Source: Serripes groenlandicus
Taxonomy: Eukaryota; Mollusca; Bivalvia; Cardiida; Cardiidae
Reading direction: 5' to 3'
DNA length: 64,000 nt
Assembly (NCBI GenBank): GCA_031761405.1
Contig: JASEVX010000008.1
Coordinates: 73,014,723-73,078,722, forward strand
A program made the position numbers and the translations under genes. Positions 1 through 11,229 of the stretch are shown here, piece after piece (positions within the stretch are counted from its first letter, which is position 1; each line of letters opens with the position of its first letter). The notes below the pieces were generated by a model, which was given only the letters and a program-made list of their open reading frames with translations, did no database searches and was not told the origin of the DNA.

Positions 1-240
1 CTTTGACCTGATGACCACAAAATCAATAGGGGTCATCTGCTGGTCAAGGCCAACCTCCAAGTCAAGTTTGAGGACCATAGGTCCAGGCATTGTTGAGGTA
101 TCACTCAGACAGGCTTTGGTCTACCGAATGACTGACCTACCTACTGACATACCGATATAGGGACAGATGTAGAGACAAACATGGGCAAGTGGGGGCATAA
201 AAAAACGGAAGCACAATTACATGAGTGTATTCAGGGTGCA
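1..240 (+). mobile_element. 3' end of a pearl/HINE-like element, cut by the window edge
   Basis: Bases 1-110 are a monomer of the type seen at 22060-23850 (cttgacc...atcaataggggtcat). A tail like that at 1004-1042 follows (gacagatgtagagacaaac, then gggggcat plus an A-run). The sequence to 275 matches the DNA flanking the 1102-2378 insertion. Confidence 0.5.
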
Positions 241-332
241 ATTTATGTTAGATCAAATAAAAATTAATTCTTATGGCATGGACTTAAATATAGCGGTTTG
301 ACACATGCGCATGCTAAAACAGAAATGGCTAC

Positions 333-443
333 CTTGTTTACAATTTCTCCCAATATATCCCCCAGCACAGGTACATGTGTAGTTTGTGTTAGAGAGGGTA
401 CATGTAGATCCTTCATGGCATGGACTTGAGTAACAGTAGTCAA
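333..443 (-). CDS. EGF-like exon, type C, last in window (phase 1 to 1, 111 bp)
   Basis: It encodes VDYCYSSPCHEGSTCTLS, then YTCTCAGGYIGRNCKQ, with six cysteines. The acceptor is ttgacag and the donor is CAAG|GTAGCC. It is the most 3' exon visible, so the gene continues off the left edge. It is part of a local duplication with the SINE-split copy and the 3036-3146 copy. Confidence 0.83.
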
Positions 444-561
444 CTGTCAATATATATGTGAATTATTAATGGTGTCTAATTAAAACACAATGTATGCTCT
501 TTAAAACATGCATAATATTTATGACATAACCTGAATTAAAGAAGGAATCTGTCACTCAACA

Positions 562-1046
562 AACAACTAGACATATTGCATCCATAGGACACAGATGCCC
601 CCACGCCAGCCTTTGTCACAAAGTTAAGGGCCATAACTCTGCAAACAAGAAAGCATGCTCTTTGAGCTTTTCTTAAGTAGTTCAAGGGTCATAGTTCTGC
701 ACATTTTTGGTGATACAACAAACAAAACCCCACCTGCACAACTTCCCTTGCTGATGGGCATTCCTGTAAAGTTTTGAAAATGAGGCTAATATAGCCTTGG
801 AGATATGTATGACACAAGAATGCTTGCTCCATAGGCAACTTAAAGTAAATTTAACGGCCATAACTCTGCATATGTTGTGAAAAACAACAAACAACACACC
901 AGCTACAAAATTTTGCAAGCTGATGAAAAATCCTATTAATTTTTGTCAGTCTAGCTCTTATAGATTTTATTATAATTATGTGCGACACTTTGATACTTTG
1001 ATAGAGACAGATGTAGAGACAAACATGGGCAATTGGGGGCATACAA
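562..1046 (+). mobile_element. Short hairpin-ended element, M = atgccccca
   Basis: The head acaactagacatattgcatc leads to M (atgccccca, 595-603). The 3' tail at 1034-1042 carries the exact reverse complement, tgggggcat, followed by A-rich sequence. The interior is only a couple of degenerate units ending in ...acaacaaacaaaaccccacct-like sequence. No coding capacity. Confidence 0.5.
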
Positions 1047-1101
1047 AAACAGAAGCACAATTACATGAGTGTATTCAGGGTGCAATTTATGTTAGATCAA
1101 A

Positions 1102-2378
1102 TAACAAGAGGCCCAAGAGGGCCAGTATCGCTCCACGGCCATAAGGCAAAAATCAAATCTCCAAACAGCCCTGCCCCCTAGTGGCCATATTTTTTACCAA
1201 CCACCATGGCTTAAAGGAATCTTGTAGAGTGTCACCCAAGGAATGTTTCTGCAAAATTATTTGAAAATCGGCCTGACACTTTCGGAGGAGAGGATATTTT
1301 AAGTTTTCACCATAGCCATATAAGGCAAAATAGCCCCACCCCATGGCGGCCATATTTTTCAACCAATCAACATGGCTTGAAGGAATCTGATAGAGGGCCA
1401 CCCAAAGAACATTTCTACAAAATTATTTGAAAATCTGCTCAACACTTTCGGAAAAGAAGATTTTTTAAATTTTCAATATGGTCATATAGAGCAAAATAGC
1501 CCCGCCCTCTGGTGGCCATATTTTTCGACCAATCAACATGGCTTGAAGGAATCTGATAGAGGGTCACCCAATGAACATTTCTACAAAACTATTTGAAAAT
1601 CGGCTGAACACTTTCGGAGAAGAAGATTTTTTAAGTTTTCACTATGGTCATATAAGGCAAAATAGCCCCGCCCTCTGGCGGCCATGTTTTTCGACAAATC
1701 AACATGGCTTGAAGGAATCTGATAGAGGGTCACCCAATGAACATTTCTACAAAATTATTTGAAAATCAGCTGAACACTTTTGGAGAAGAAGATTTTTTAA
1801 GTTTTCACTATAGCTATATAAGGCAAAATAGCCCCGCCCCCCCTGGCGGCCATGTTTTTCGCCGAATCAACATTTCTTGAAGGAATCTGATAAAGGGTCA
1901 CCCAAGGAACATTTCTACAAAATTATTTGAAAATCAGCTGAACACTTTCGGAGAAGAAGATTTTTTAAGTTTTCACTATTGCAATATAAGGCAAAATAGC
2001 CCCGCCCCCCTGGCGGCCATGTTTTTCAACCAATCGACATTTCTTGAAGGAATCTAATAAAGAGTCACCCAAGGAACATTTCTACAAAATTATTTGAAAA
2101 TCGGCCTGACACTTTTGGAGAAGAAGATTTTTTAAGTTCTCACTATTTTTTTCTTTCGGTTGCCATGGAAACCAGAATTTCGAATGGATCAAAAAAAATT
2201 GAAGGAATTTAGTAGAGGACATTGAGAGGATGCTTCCCATGAAGTTTCAACCAAATTGGCCAAGTGGTTAGGGAGAAGAAGTCGTTTAAAGGAAAAGTTT
2301 ACGCACGCACGCACACACGCACGACGGACAATTCGCCATGACATAAGCTCGACTGGCTTTCAGCCAGTGGAGCTAAAA
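1102..2378 (+). mobile_element. Pearl/HINE-like element with ~167-bp array, M = gctccac
   Basis: The head acaagaggcccaagagggcc leads to gctccac. About six monomers follow, recurring at about 1500, 1667, 1831 and 2000 (landmark gccccgccc...ctggcggcc). Then come a cgcacgcac tract, the hairpin aagctcgactggct / agccagtggagct, and AAAAA. The site at 241-275 is the uninterrupted target in a paralogous copy. No transposase or helicase ORF. Confidence 0.75.
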
Positions 2379-2448
2379 ATTAATTCTAATGGCATGGACT
2401 TAAATATAGTGGTTTGACACATGTGCATGCTAAAACAGAAATGGCTAC

Positions 2449-2805
2449 ATTGTTTACAATTTCTCCCAATATATCCCCCAGCACAGGTACATGTGTAGTG
2501 TGTGTTAGATTGATTGATTGATTGATTGGGGTTTAACGCCATTTTCAACAATTTCTCAGTTATATCACGGCGGCCAGTTCACCTACTCATGCATTTCCTG
2601 GTTTTCTCACACCAGTACTCCACACAACAATCTTCCCAAGCAACTGGCTGCTTTTCCACATAGACTTAGCCCATTGGTGGAAGACGAATGACGCATGTCG
2701 CATTGACTGTTGTCAATCGTCGGAAAGAAAGTTGGCCGAGCCAGTTTGTGTTAGAGAGGGTACATGTAGATCCTTCATGGCATGGACTTGAGTAACAGTA
2801 GTCAA
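2449..2805 (-). pseudogene. EGF-like type C exon split by a SINE
   Basis: The 111-bp exon is present as two pieces, 2755-2805 (51 bp) and 2449-2508 (60 bp), separated by a 5'-truncated SINE (2509-2742) and a 12-bp target duplication (2497-2508 and 2743-2754, one mismatch). Apart from the insert the frame is unbroken and all six cysteines are encoded. The donor is CAAT|GTAGCC, so the usual final G is T. Reading through would meet an in-frame stop inside the SINE (complement of 2665-2667). Because the exon is phase 1-1, skipping it leaves the mRNA in frame, so the gene need not be inactive. Confidence 0.85.
2509..2742 (-). mobile_element. 5'-truncated SINE with Meta-like core in an EGF exon
   Basis: On the minus strand it holds gtggaaaagcagccagttgc, a core cgccgtgatataactgag and a 3' end gcgttaaaccccaatcaatc with an (aatc)n tail. 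The tRNA-like head is absent. It is flanked by the 12-bp duplication 2497-2508 / 2743-2754. Confidence 0.8.
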
Positions 2806-3035
2806 CTGTCAACATATATATGTTATTTATAAATGGTGTCTAATTAAAACACAATGTTTGCTCTCTAAAACATATATAATATTTATGACATAAACAGGAT
2901 TAAGAAGGTCAATATCCTAAACTATTTTCCAGGGGAAAGAAAAGAAACATTATAATTCTATTGTTTTATCTTTATGGCATGGACAAATATATAGAGTGGT
3001 TTGACATGTGTGAATGTTAAAACAGAAATGGCTAC

Positions 3036-3146
3036 CTTGTTCACAATTTCTCCCAGTATATCCCCAAGCACAGTTACATGTGTAGTTTGTGTTAGAGAGG
3101 GTACATGTAGATCCTTCATGGCATGGACTTGAATAACAGTAGTCAA
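3036..3146 (-). CDS. EGF-like exon, type C (phase 1 to 1, 111 bp)
   Basis: It encodes VDYCYSSPCHEGSTCT, then YTCNCAWGYTGRNCEQ, with six cysteines (C-x4-C-x5-C-x8-C-x-C-x8-C). The acceptor is tgacag and the donor is CAAG|GTAGCC. It is a paralogue of the exons at 333-443 and 2449-2805 and is the best preserved of the three on splice signals. Confidence 0.84.
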
Positions 3147-3277
3147 CTGTCAATATATATATATGAGAGTTATTAATGGTGTCTAATTAAAACACAATGT
3201 ATGCTCTTTAAATCATGCATATTATTTATGACATAACCTGGATTAAAGAAGGAATCTGTCACCCTCTTTAAATAAAG

Positions 3278-3306
3278 AATATTATTATTATTATCATTAT
3301 TATTAC
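3278..3306. repeat. (ATT)n microsatellite
   Basis: attattattattatcattattattac, one interruption. Confidence 0.85.
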
Positions 3307-3639
3307 TCAAAAAACAACTAGAAATATTGTATCCATAGGACACAGATGCCCACTCCCCTCCCCATCCCCCCTCAATTCAGCCTTTGTCACAAAGTTAAGA
3401 GCTATAATTCCACACACAAAAATGCATGCTCTTTCAGCTTTTTTTTAAGGTAATTCAAGGGACATAATTCTGTACATATTTGATGATACAACAAACAAAA
3501 CCCCAGTTGAACAACTTCCCATGCTAATGGGAATTCCTGTAAGGCTTTGTAAGTCTGGTTAATTCAGTTTTGAAGAAGTGAGACATGGATTTAGATATAC
3601 TGTGGTTTTACATATGTGTATGTAAAACTGAAATGGCAC

Positions 3640-3662
3640 TTTGGTCACAATTTCTCCAATTG
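3640..3662 (-). pseudogene. Second, shorter EGF exon fossil
   Basis: The flanking intron (3586-3640) resembles that after the type C exons. The exon end survives only as about 20 bases (ATTGGAGAAATTGTGACC) with a one-base deletion relative to ATTGGGAGAAATTGTAAAC. There is no open frame. Confidence 0.45.
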
Positions 3663-3775
3663 GATCATACCAAATACACAAATGATTCTCAATCCTTGTG
3701 AAAGATAAAATACTTTTTTTTTTTTAGATATACTTTGGCTTTACATTGTGTGTAGGTTCAAACAGAAATGGCTAC

Positions 3776-3820
3776 CTTGGTCATCATTTCTCCCAATATG
3801 TCCCTCTGAACAAATGTTCC
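3776..3820 (-). pseudogene. Decayed 3' half of an EGF exon
   Basis: The minus strand reads CSEGHIGRNDDQ directly before a CAAG|GTAGCC donor, matching the C-terminal part of the type C exons (GYIGRNCKQ). The sixth cysteine codon is changed and no 5' half is visible upstream. It looks like an exon remnant. Confidence 0.55.
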
Positions 3821-4227
3821 AATGATACATGAGCGTACCAAATTTGATGACTGAAATGTTATAGGGAAGGACAAGGTTCCCCCCTCCCCTGGGTATCAGA
3901 TGGAAGCAGAGACGAGACCCACCCCCTTTCCATGGAACCTATGGAGGACAAACAAATCTGCATCAGAAGACTACATCAAGTTAAAAATATTGAAAAATCT
4001 CTGTAAATGAAAATAGAGTGAAGTAGAAATCATTTTGGCACAAAAAAATTGTCAAATATCAACATAATGCAAATGTAAAAGTTACTCTGAGTATGTAATA
4101 TCTGTATATTTCATGTCCATGATTAAGACATATACACAAGTAGTTATCATTTAATGGTACACCAATGATCATGAAGGAACAAGAAAAGAGAAGTTGAGAA
4201 ACTCAGGATTGACTATAAAGCTTAACA

Positions 4228-5080
4228 ACAAACTAGACAGCCATATTGACCCTGAACCTCACCTGAGTACCATGGCTCCACAACTCTTTTCTTAAATTTG
4301 GTCCTTGTGACCTAGATTTTTACCTTACATTACAGTCAAAAATGCAGATTCTAGAGTGTTAACAAGTTTGTTCTCAAATTTCACCTAATAACCAGGTTTT
4401 GGACACACACATTCAAACTTAGCCTGGATATCATCAAGATAGACATTCTGACAAAATTGAACATGATCAAATCAAAATGTGATCTTTTGAGTGTAAACAA
4501 GACTTTTTTCAAATTTTCCTTGTGACCTTGTTTTTGACTTGGGATGACCTATATTGATACTCTTAGCCTAGATATCATCAAGAACAACATTCTGAAAATG
4601 TTCATAATTGACAAAAATACAGCACCTGGAGTGTTAACCACGTGACCAACTTTTGGACCCAATATCAACCAAATTCAAACTTGGTCTTAATATCATCAAA
4701 ATAGACATTCTGACAAAGTTTGAACATGCTCAAAACAAAATGTGATCTTTATAGTGTAAACAATACTTTTTTTCAAATTTAGCCTAGGGTCCTTTTTTTT
4801 TTTACCTGGGATGACATACATAAATTTACATTCGGGCCTAGATATCATGAAGATTAACATTCTGACAAAGATCCAACATGCTCAAGTTAAAAACGGCACT
4901 TACAAGATATGACCCAAACTTATCATCAAGACAAACTAACTGACTAAGTTGCATGAAGATTAGATGAAGACAGTGGCCTCTAGAGTGTGTATAAGCAAAT
5001 TGTTGACAGCCGATGAAAGACGGATAAAAGGCTATCACAATTACTCACATTAAGCACTTTGTGCTCTGGTGAGCTAAAAA
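4228..5080 (+). mobile_element. Degenerate pearl/HINE-like element, M = cctcacctga
   Basis: Head acaaactagacagccatatt..., M at 4257-4266. The units resemble the 8204-9891 family (cattctgacaaa...gtgtaaacaa). The 3' hairpin ttaagcac-ttt-gtgctct is flanked by ctcac/gtgag arms and ends gagctaaaaa. Confidence 0.6.
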
Positions 5081-5250
5081 GTTAAATAACCTCAGCCCAG
5101 TTTGCACTATACAGAAAAGCAGATATTCTTGTCAACAAGTGTGGGTTAAAATCCTTGAATGAACCCCTCAGAGAATCAAGTACAAGAAGAGGGAGGGAAT
5201 TTGAACGGGAGTTTCAAGGTCAAGAATTGGGAGGGAATTTGATCCTTTAC

Positions 5251-5361
5251 CTTGACTACAGTTTTGTCCTGTATAACCCATTGAACAGTTACAAAAATAG
5301 TCTGTTTCTTTAGTAACACACAATCCATTCTGACAAGGGTTGTCCGGGTTACAATAATCCA
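5251..5361 (-). CDS. EGF-like exon, divergent single copy (phase 1 to 1, 111 bp)
   Basis: It encodes VDYCNPDNPCQNGLC, then DYFCNCSMGYTGQNCSQ, with six EGF-spaced cysteines. The acceptor is GCTTACAG and the donor is CAAG|GTAAAG. It occupies the slot next to the same intron block (5541-5905, homologous to 12209-12517) that neighbours B copy 1, but its sequence is intermediate between A and B types. It is probably an older member of the series. Confidence 0.84.
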
Positions 5362-5906
5362 CTGTAAGCATGTATGATATAATGTGAAACTTTATGATGT
5401 ACAATAATCCAATGTATAAAGCATGTATGATATAATGTGAAACTTTATGATGTAGAAATGACAGAGACAACAGTACATTCAACATTGTGTTTGATATTTT
5501 AACCTTTATCATCCCACAAATTGACCATGATGAGCATGATGAGCAATTTCTCCACTTGCCAAAATGTTTTCAAAAGTTTTTTGCTGGAGAAGAGTTAAAA
5601 TGATAAAATGATCTTCAGTCCTCCAAACAAAACAATCTTCATAGAGACAATAACCTAGATGACACATATTTTATTTCAATCCCATGAAAACATATAGAAG
5701 TATAGCAAGTTTTTCTTTGAAGGTAGGCAACTGGTATTAAAGTGAGTATTGTCTGTTTGCAAGATTGCAAGGCCATATGTTGCAATAGCTTTTATTTACT
5801 ATTTGTAAGGCTATTTCCATAAATGGGATAGGATTTGTCTTCTCTGTGTTAATTGAACTTTCACAGTGATATGAATAATATATGAGCGGTGCTGTGTAAA
5901 CCTATC
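5362..5906. other. Intron segment shared with block 1
   Basis: 5541-5905 matches 12209-12517 (tttttgctggagaagagtta ... gtgctgtgtaaacctatctt). No exon seen. Confidence 0.6.
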
Positions 5907-6074
5907 TTAACCCTTTCCCTCATATAGACGCTTTCTGACGCCTCTGCAGCAGACGGCTTTTTGGAAACATAGTGACAAAAGAAGAAATTGCACAAAACGT
6001 GCAATTTCTCCTTTTGCCACAATGTTTTCCACTTTTTGTCATTCGTTATCAATTCAATTATGGAGATTTTCTAT
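5907..6074. mobile_element. TTAA MITE interrupted by an inverted array element
   Basis: TTAAccctttccctcatatag and about 165 bp of interior up to tctattttttt, where the 6075-7254 element begins. The MITE's right end (gcagaggcatctacacatg, aaagggTTAA) resumes near 7272 and merges with the 54-bp minisatellite. Confidence 0.7.
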
Positions 6075-7254
6075 TTTTTAGCTCACCAGAGCACAAAGTG
6101 AGTTTTTGTGATCGCCTTTTGTCCGTCGTCTGTCGTCTGTCGTCAACATTTGCTTGTTAACACTCTAGAGGCAACATTTTGCATCCAATCTTCATGGAAG
6201 TTTATCAGAACATATATATCTCCATCAAACCTAGGCCAAGTTCGAAACTGGGTCATGTCGGGTCAAAAACTAGGTCACTAGGCCAAATTTAATGAAAATC
6301 TTGTTAACACTCTGGAAGCCTCATTTTAAACATGAGCATGTTGAAACTTTGTCAGAAAGTTTGTCTTAGTGATATCTAGGCCAAGTTCGAATATAGGTCA
6401 TGTCGGGTCAAAAACTAGGTCACTAGGCCAAATTGAAGGAAAATCTTGTTAACACTCTTGAAGCCTCATTTTAAACATGAGCATGTTGAAACTTTGTCAG
6501 AAAGTTCGTCTTAGTGATATCTAGGCCAAGTTCGAATATAGGTCATGTCAGGTCAAAAACTAGGTCACTAGGCCAAATTGAAGGAAAATCTTGTTAACAC
6601 TCTGGAAGCCACATTTAAAACTTGAGCATGTTGAAACTTTGTCAGAATATTTGTCTTAGTGATATCTAGGAAAATATCGAATATGGGTCATATCCGGTCA
6701 ATAACTAGGTCACTAGGCCAAATTTAATGAAAATATTGTTAACACTCTGGAAGCCGCATTTTTTGCTTGAGCATGTTGAAACTTTGTCAGAATGTTTGTC
6801 TTGGTGATATCTAGGCCAAGTTCGAATATGGGTCATGATGGGTCAAAACTAGGTCACTAGGCAAAATTTAATAAAATTCTTGTTAACACTCTTGAAGCCG
6901 CATTTTTTGCTTTAGCATGTTGAAACTGTGTGAGAATGTTTGTCTTAGTGATATTTAGGCCAAGTTCGAATATAGGTCATGTCTGGTCCAAAACTAGGTC
7001 ACTATGCCAAATTATAGGAAAATCTTGTTAACACTCTTGAAGTCACATTTTAAACTTGAGCATGTTGAAACTTTGTCAGAATATTTGTCTAAGTGATATC
7101 TAGGCCAAGTTCGAATATGGGTCATGTCCAGTCAAAAACTAGGTCACTAGGTCAAATTTAATGAAAATATTGTAAACACTCTGGAAGCCGCATTTTTGGC
7201 TTGAGCATGTTGAAACTTTGTCAGAATGTTTGTCTTAGTGATATCTAGGCCATG
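6075..7254 (-). mobile_element. Inverted, 5'-truncated pearl/HINE-like element inside a MITE
   Basis: The plus strand starts with the reverse of the standard tail (ttttagctcaccagagcac...), then gtccgtcgtctgtcg and about seven 143-147 bp units (landmark aactaggtcactaggccaaa). The head is missing: the array stops at about 7254, where the sequence of the interrupted MITE resumes. Confidence 0.65.
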
Positions 7255-7595
7255 TAATAATTAAAGTCATCGACTGCAGAGGCATCTACACATGCTAAAG
7301 GGTTAATGTAATAATTAAAGTCATCTGATGCAGAGGCATCTACACATGGTAAAGGGTTAATGAAATAATTAAAGTCATCTGATGCAGAGGCATCTACACA
7401 TGGTAAAGGGTTAATGTAATAATTAAAGTCATCTGATGCAGAGGCATCTACACATGGTAAAGGGTTAATGTAATAATTAAAGTCATCTGATGCAGAGGCA
7501 TCTACACATGGTAAAGGGTTAATGTAATAATTAAAGTCATCTATTGCAGAGGCATCTACACATGGTAAAGGGTTAATGTAATATTTACACATGTC
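7254..7595. repeat. 54-bp minisatellite, about 6 copies
   Basis: Unit aaagtcatctgatgcagagg catctacacatggtaaaggg ttaatgtaataatt (54 bp, 18 codons, hence an open frame on the minus strand). Each unit contains the right end of the CCCTTTCCC MITE (gcagaggcatctacacatg...aaagggTTAA). Confidence 0.85.
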
Positions 7596-8203
7596 CATCC
7601 ATGCTAAGGATCAAAATAGATATTGCTTTACACAAAAATATGAAAACTTCTACTATAATTGATTGGCAGAGCAAGATCAGACTGTGCAGATGTGCTTGAT
7701 GATCTGGATCTAGACTGGTCCGATATATGCTTCACAATTTGTTATCATATATTTACATGTGAACTGATCTTGTTATGCATTCTTATGCAACAATTCAATT
7801 TACACTGACTAAACAAAACAACACTGAATTAGTGAATTAGTCAATAAAGAGAGTAGATGTATCACTTAATATGTTAACATTTATCTAAGCACTCATCAAA
7901 CTGTTAAAACATTTATAAGCATCTTTTTAAAACTCTACATCAATGCTGATTTGCAGTTTGACACCGAAAAGTTGGCCAACCACTATGTTGTGAACTTCAG
8001 GATAATGGTCATTACCAGATAGTTTTAGCCATTTTGCGTGTTTTAGCCATTTTGCGTGAAGTATTAGTTGAAAATAAAACAATTCCTCTTTATAACATAT
8101 TTTGAATGCCCACTTTTTCACCAGTATAGTAGCCAGGCTAGTCAGGCGCATCTATTATATTGATGTTCCTAGAATTGACTATACCAAGCTGGACAAGTCC
8201 ATT

Positions 8204-9891
8204 AAACAAGAGGGCCATCATGTCCCTAGTTTGCTCACCTTAATTATACAATTTACTGCAATGCAAAACACATCAAGACAATTATTCTGAATGCAACCTC
8301 CACAGTGTTAACAAGATTTTCCTTCATTTGGCCTAGTCATCTATATTCTTTTACCTGATATGACCCATATTCCAACATGGACTAGATACCATCAAGAAAA
8401 CATTCTGACAAAGTTTCAACTTGCTCAAAGTAAAAATGCAGCCTCCGGAGTTTAAAAATATTTTCCTTTTTTGACCTTGTTTCTGACCCAATATGCAGCA
8501 TCCAAAGTGTTAACAAGATTTTCCTTCAATTTGGCCTAGTGACCTAGTTTTTGACATACATGACCCATATTCGAACTTGGCTTAGATATCATTTAGCTCA
8601 ACATTCTCATCAAATGTCAAGCTGCTGTAGCAAAAAAGGCCTCTTCTACCGAGTTAATAAGGTTTTCCTTCAACTCCGCCTAGTGACCTAGTTTCTGACA
8701 CAATATGTCCCACATTCAAACTTGACCTAGATATCTTTGAGACAAACATTCTGACAAAATTTTAAACTTCTGAAGCAAAAATGCGGCCTCTAGAGTGTTA
8801 ACAAGATTTTCCTTCAATTTGACCTAGTAACCTACTTTTTGACCCAACATGACCCATGTTCAAACTTGACTTACATATATCATCAAGACAATCATTCTGA
8901 TAAAGTTTCATCATGCTCAGGTTAAAAATGCAGTATCCAGAGTGTTAACAAGATTTCCCTTCAACTTGGCCACGTGACCAAGTTTTTAACCCGGCATGAC
9001 CCATATTTGAACTTGGCCTAGATATCATTTAGATAGCATTCTGACCAAATTTGAAGCTGCTGTTGCCAAAAATGCGGCTTCAAGTTAACAAGATTTTCCT
9101 TCAATTTGGCCTTGTGACCTACTTTTTGACCCAACATGACCCATGTTCGAAGCTGACCTACATATTATCAAGACAAACATTCTGATAAAAGTTTGAACAT
9201 GCTCAACATGCTCAAGTTGAAAATGTGGCCTCTAGAGTGTTAACAAGATTACCCTTCGATTTGGCCTAGTGACCTAGTTTTTGACCCGGCATGACCCATA
9301 TTCGAACTTGGCCTAGATATTATTCAGCTCAACATTCTGAGCAAATTTCAACCTGCTGAAACAAAAATGTGCCTTCTAGTGTTAACAAGATTTCCCTTCA
9401 ATTTGGCCTAGTGACCTATTTCAACTTGACCTAGAAATGTTTAAGACAAACATTCTGACAAAATTTTAAACTGCTGAAGCAAAAATTGCAGCCTCTGGAG
9501 TGTTAACAAGATTTTCATTCAATTTGACCCAGTGACATACTTTTTAACCCGACATGACCCATGTTTGAAATTGACTAACATAACATCAAGACAAACATTC
9601 TGATTAAGTTTCAACATGCTTAAGTTGAAATTGTGGCCTCCAGAGTGTTAACAAGATTTCCGTTTAGTTTGACCTAGTGACTTAGTTTTTGACCTCAGAT
9701 GGCCCAGTTTCGAACTTGTCCAAGATTTGATGGAGATGAATGTTCTGATACACTTTCATGAAGATTGGATGCAAAATGTAGTCTGTAGAGTATTAACAAG
9801 CCCAAATGTTGACAATGCACGACACACAGACGCCGGACGAAATGTGATCACAATAGCTGACCTTGCACTTTGTGCATAGGTGAGCTAAAAA
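8204..9891 (+). mobile_element. Pearl/HINE-like element in block 1, M = gctcacct
   Basis: Head aacaagagggccatcatgtc, M at 8233-8240. Diverged units carry gtgttaacaagattttcctt and cctagtgacctagtttttga. The tail gacgccggacg is followed by hairpin agctgacctTGCAC-ttt-GTGCAtaggtgagct and AAAA. Copies at the same place in blocks 2 and 3 show it predates the duplications. Confidence 0.7.
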
Positions 9892-10134
9892 GTCAGCATT
9901 GAAAGAATAAAGAAGAGGGTTAAGATGGTTTTAACTTGAAGGAGTCAAAGATAATTATATAAGTCTATTCATCAAAATCATCTCACTCAACTCTCAAAAT
10001 AATTGCATACAAGCTTGTATTTTAGGTCTAAAAGGACAAATACCTCTCCAAATTGATTTTGAGTCACAATCCCATGCAATTATTTTAGTTAATTATTATA
10101 AATATACATTTTTTCAAATCAGATATATCTATAC

Positions 10135-10245
10135 CTTGGCTACAATTTTGTCCTAAAAATCCCGTTGTACAATTACAAAAATACTCTGTATCCAAGGTAC
10201 CACATGTTCCATTTTGACAAGGGTCGTCTGGGTAACAATAATCCA
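10135..10245 (-). CDS. EGF-like exon, type A, copy 1 (phase 1 to 1, 111 bp)
   Basis: It encodes VDYCYPDDPCQNGTCGT, then EYFCNCTTGFLGQNCSQ, with six cysteines. The acceptor is TATACAG and the donor is CAAG|GTATAG. It differs from A copies 2 and 3 by a few residues (GTLDT here, VTLET there). Confidence 0.86.
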
Positions 10246-10616
10246 CTGTATAAAGCATGAATGAGATGTACATGAGAAATGAAGTGATATGACTATAAAA
10301 GGTGAATAATATAATATACTATATTCTTAGAGTATAATCATGAGCTACCTTAGCCTCAGTTTTAATGACAAATGAATATTTGTAAGGTTATTATTGTCTC
10401 AAACATTAACGCTCCAATAACACAGGTTATGTAATGCTTTATTGTTCCAGGAAATTTACTTATTAGTTATAGGACTCAACCCTGCCTTTGTTAACAATAT
10501 TTCACATATTCATATTGAATTTGAAACAGGGCTAAGGTTTGCATTAAGAAACAAGTATTGAGCTTACTGAATTACATTATAATATGATTGCTGATGAAAA
10601 TGCAAGAAAAATTATG

Positions 10617-10795
10617 TTAACCTCTTCCCACAAATGACAAATCTTTAGCGGATGGCTTTGTAAAAATAAACACATAAATATGAAAAAATCTCTCCAAACG
10701 CAAGTTTAATTAATGCATTGAATGTAAAACAATGTACTCAAAAGGCATCTGATGTAAATGCATAAAAAATGCATCTACAGGTGGGAAGGGGTTAT
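10617..10795. mobile_element. Diverged TTAA MITE, block 1
   Basis: TTAAcctcttcccacaaatga to ctacaggtgggaaggggtta. About 180 bp, lacking the long central palindrome. The same copy is at 15864-16048 and, interrupted by a 2-kb element, at 21825-23999. Confidence 0.65.
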
Positions 10796-10949
10796 CTGAT
10801 AAAGACTATTAAATGACCAGAGATGAGGTGTTTACCATTATAAATATATGTTATGTAAAAATAGGTCTAGTGGCAGATACAAACATTTGGGGATTAATGC
10901 AAATGAGCCTTCACTTTTCTCCAATCTTACAAGAATAGAAAGTGTTAGC

Positions 10950-11090
10950 TTCATTTAACACTATCCCATTAGCACACACATTTTGATGCATCTGCAGCAG
11001 ATTACTTTTGAAAACATTGTGGAAAAAGAAGAAATTGTTCATAATGACCAATTTCTCCTATTGCCACAATGTTTTCAACCGGTTCTTTCA
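10950..11090. mobile_element. MITE-like fragment in block 1
   Basis: ttaacactatcccattagca, tctgcagcagattacttttg, core attgttcataatgaccaatttc. Right end lost. A block 3 version is at 24385-24510; block 2 keeps only the first bases (16205-16245). Confidence 0.45.
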
Positions 11091-11229
11091 AAGATTTCGC
11101 ATAATAATATATACATAACTCCAGAAGACACACTATATAGTATAACTGCTTATCTTTAACTTGACTAACAGAATCAAATTAACCCATATTGAAGAGCTAT
11201 GCATTCTTTACACTGTTACATCTCCATAG

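Larger units (their letters stand above)
3147..4227. other. Intron-like DNA with decayed repeats
   Basis: 3308-3550 is a truncated copy of the 562-1046 element head (acaactagaaatattgtatcc, acagatgccc). 3586-3820 holds two EGF fossils listed separately. Nothing recognised at 3820-4220. Confidence 0.5.
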
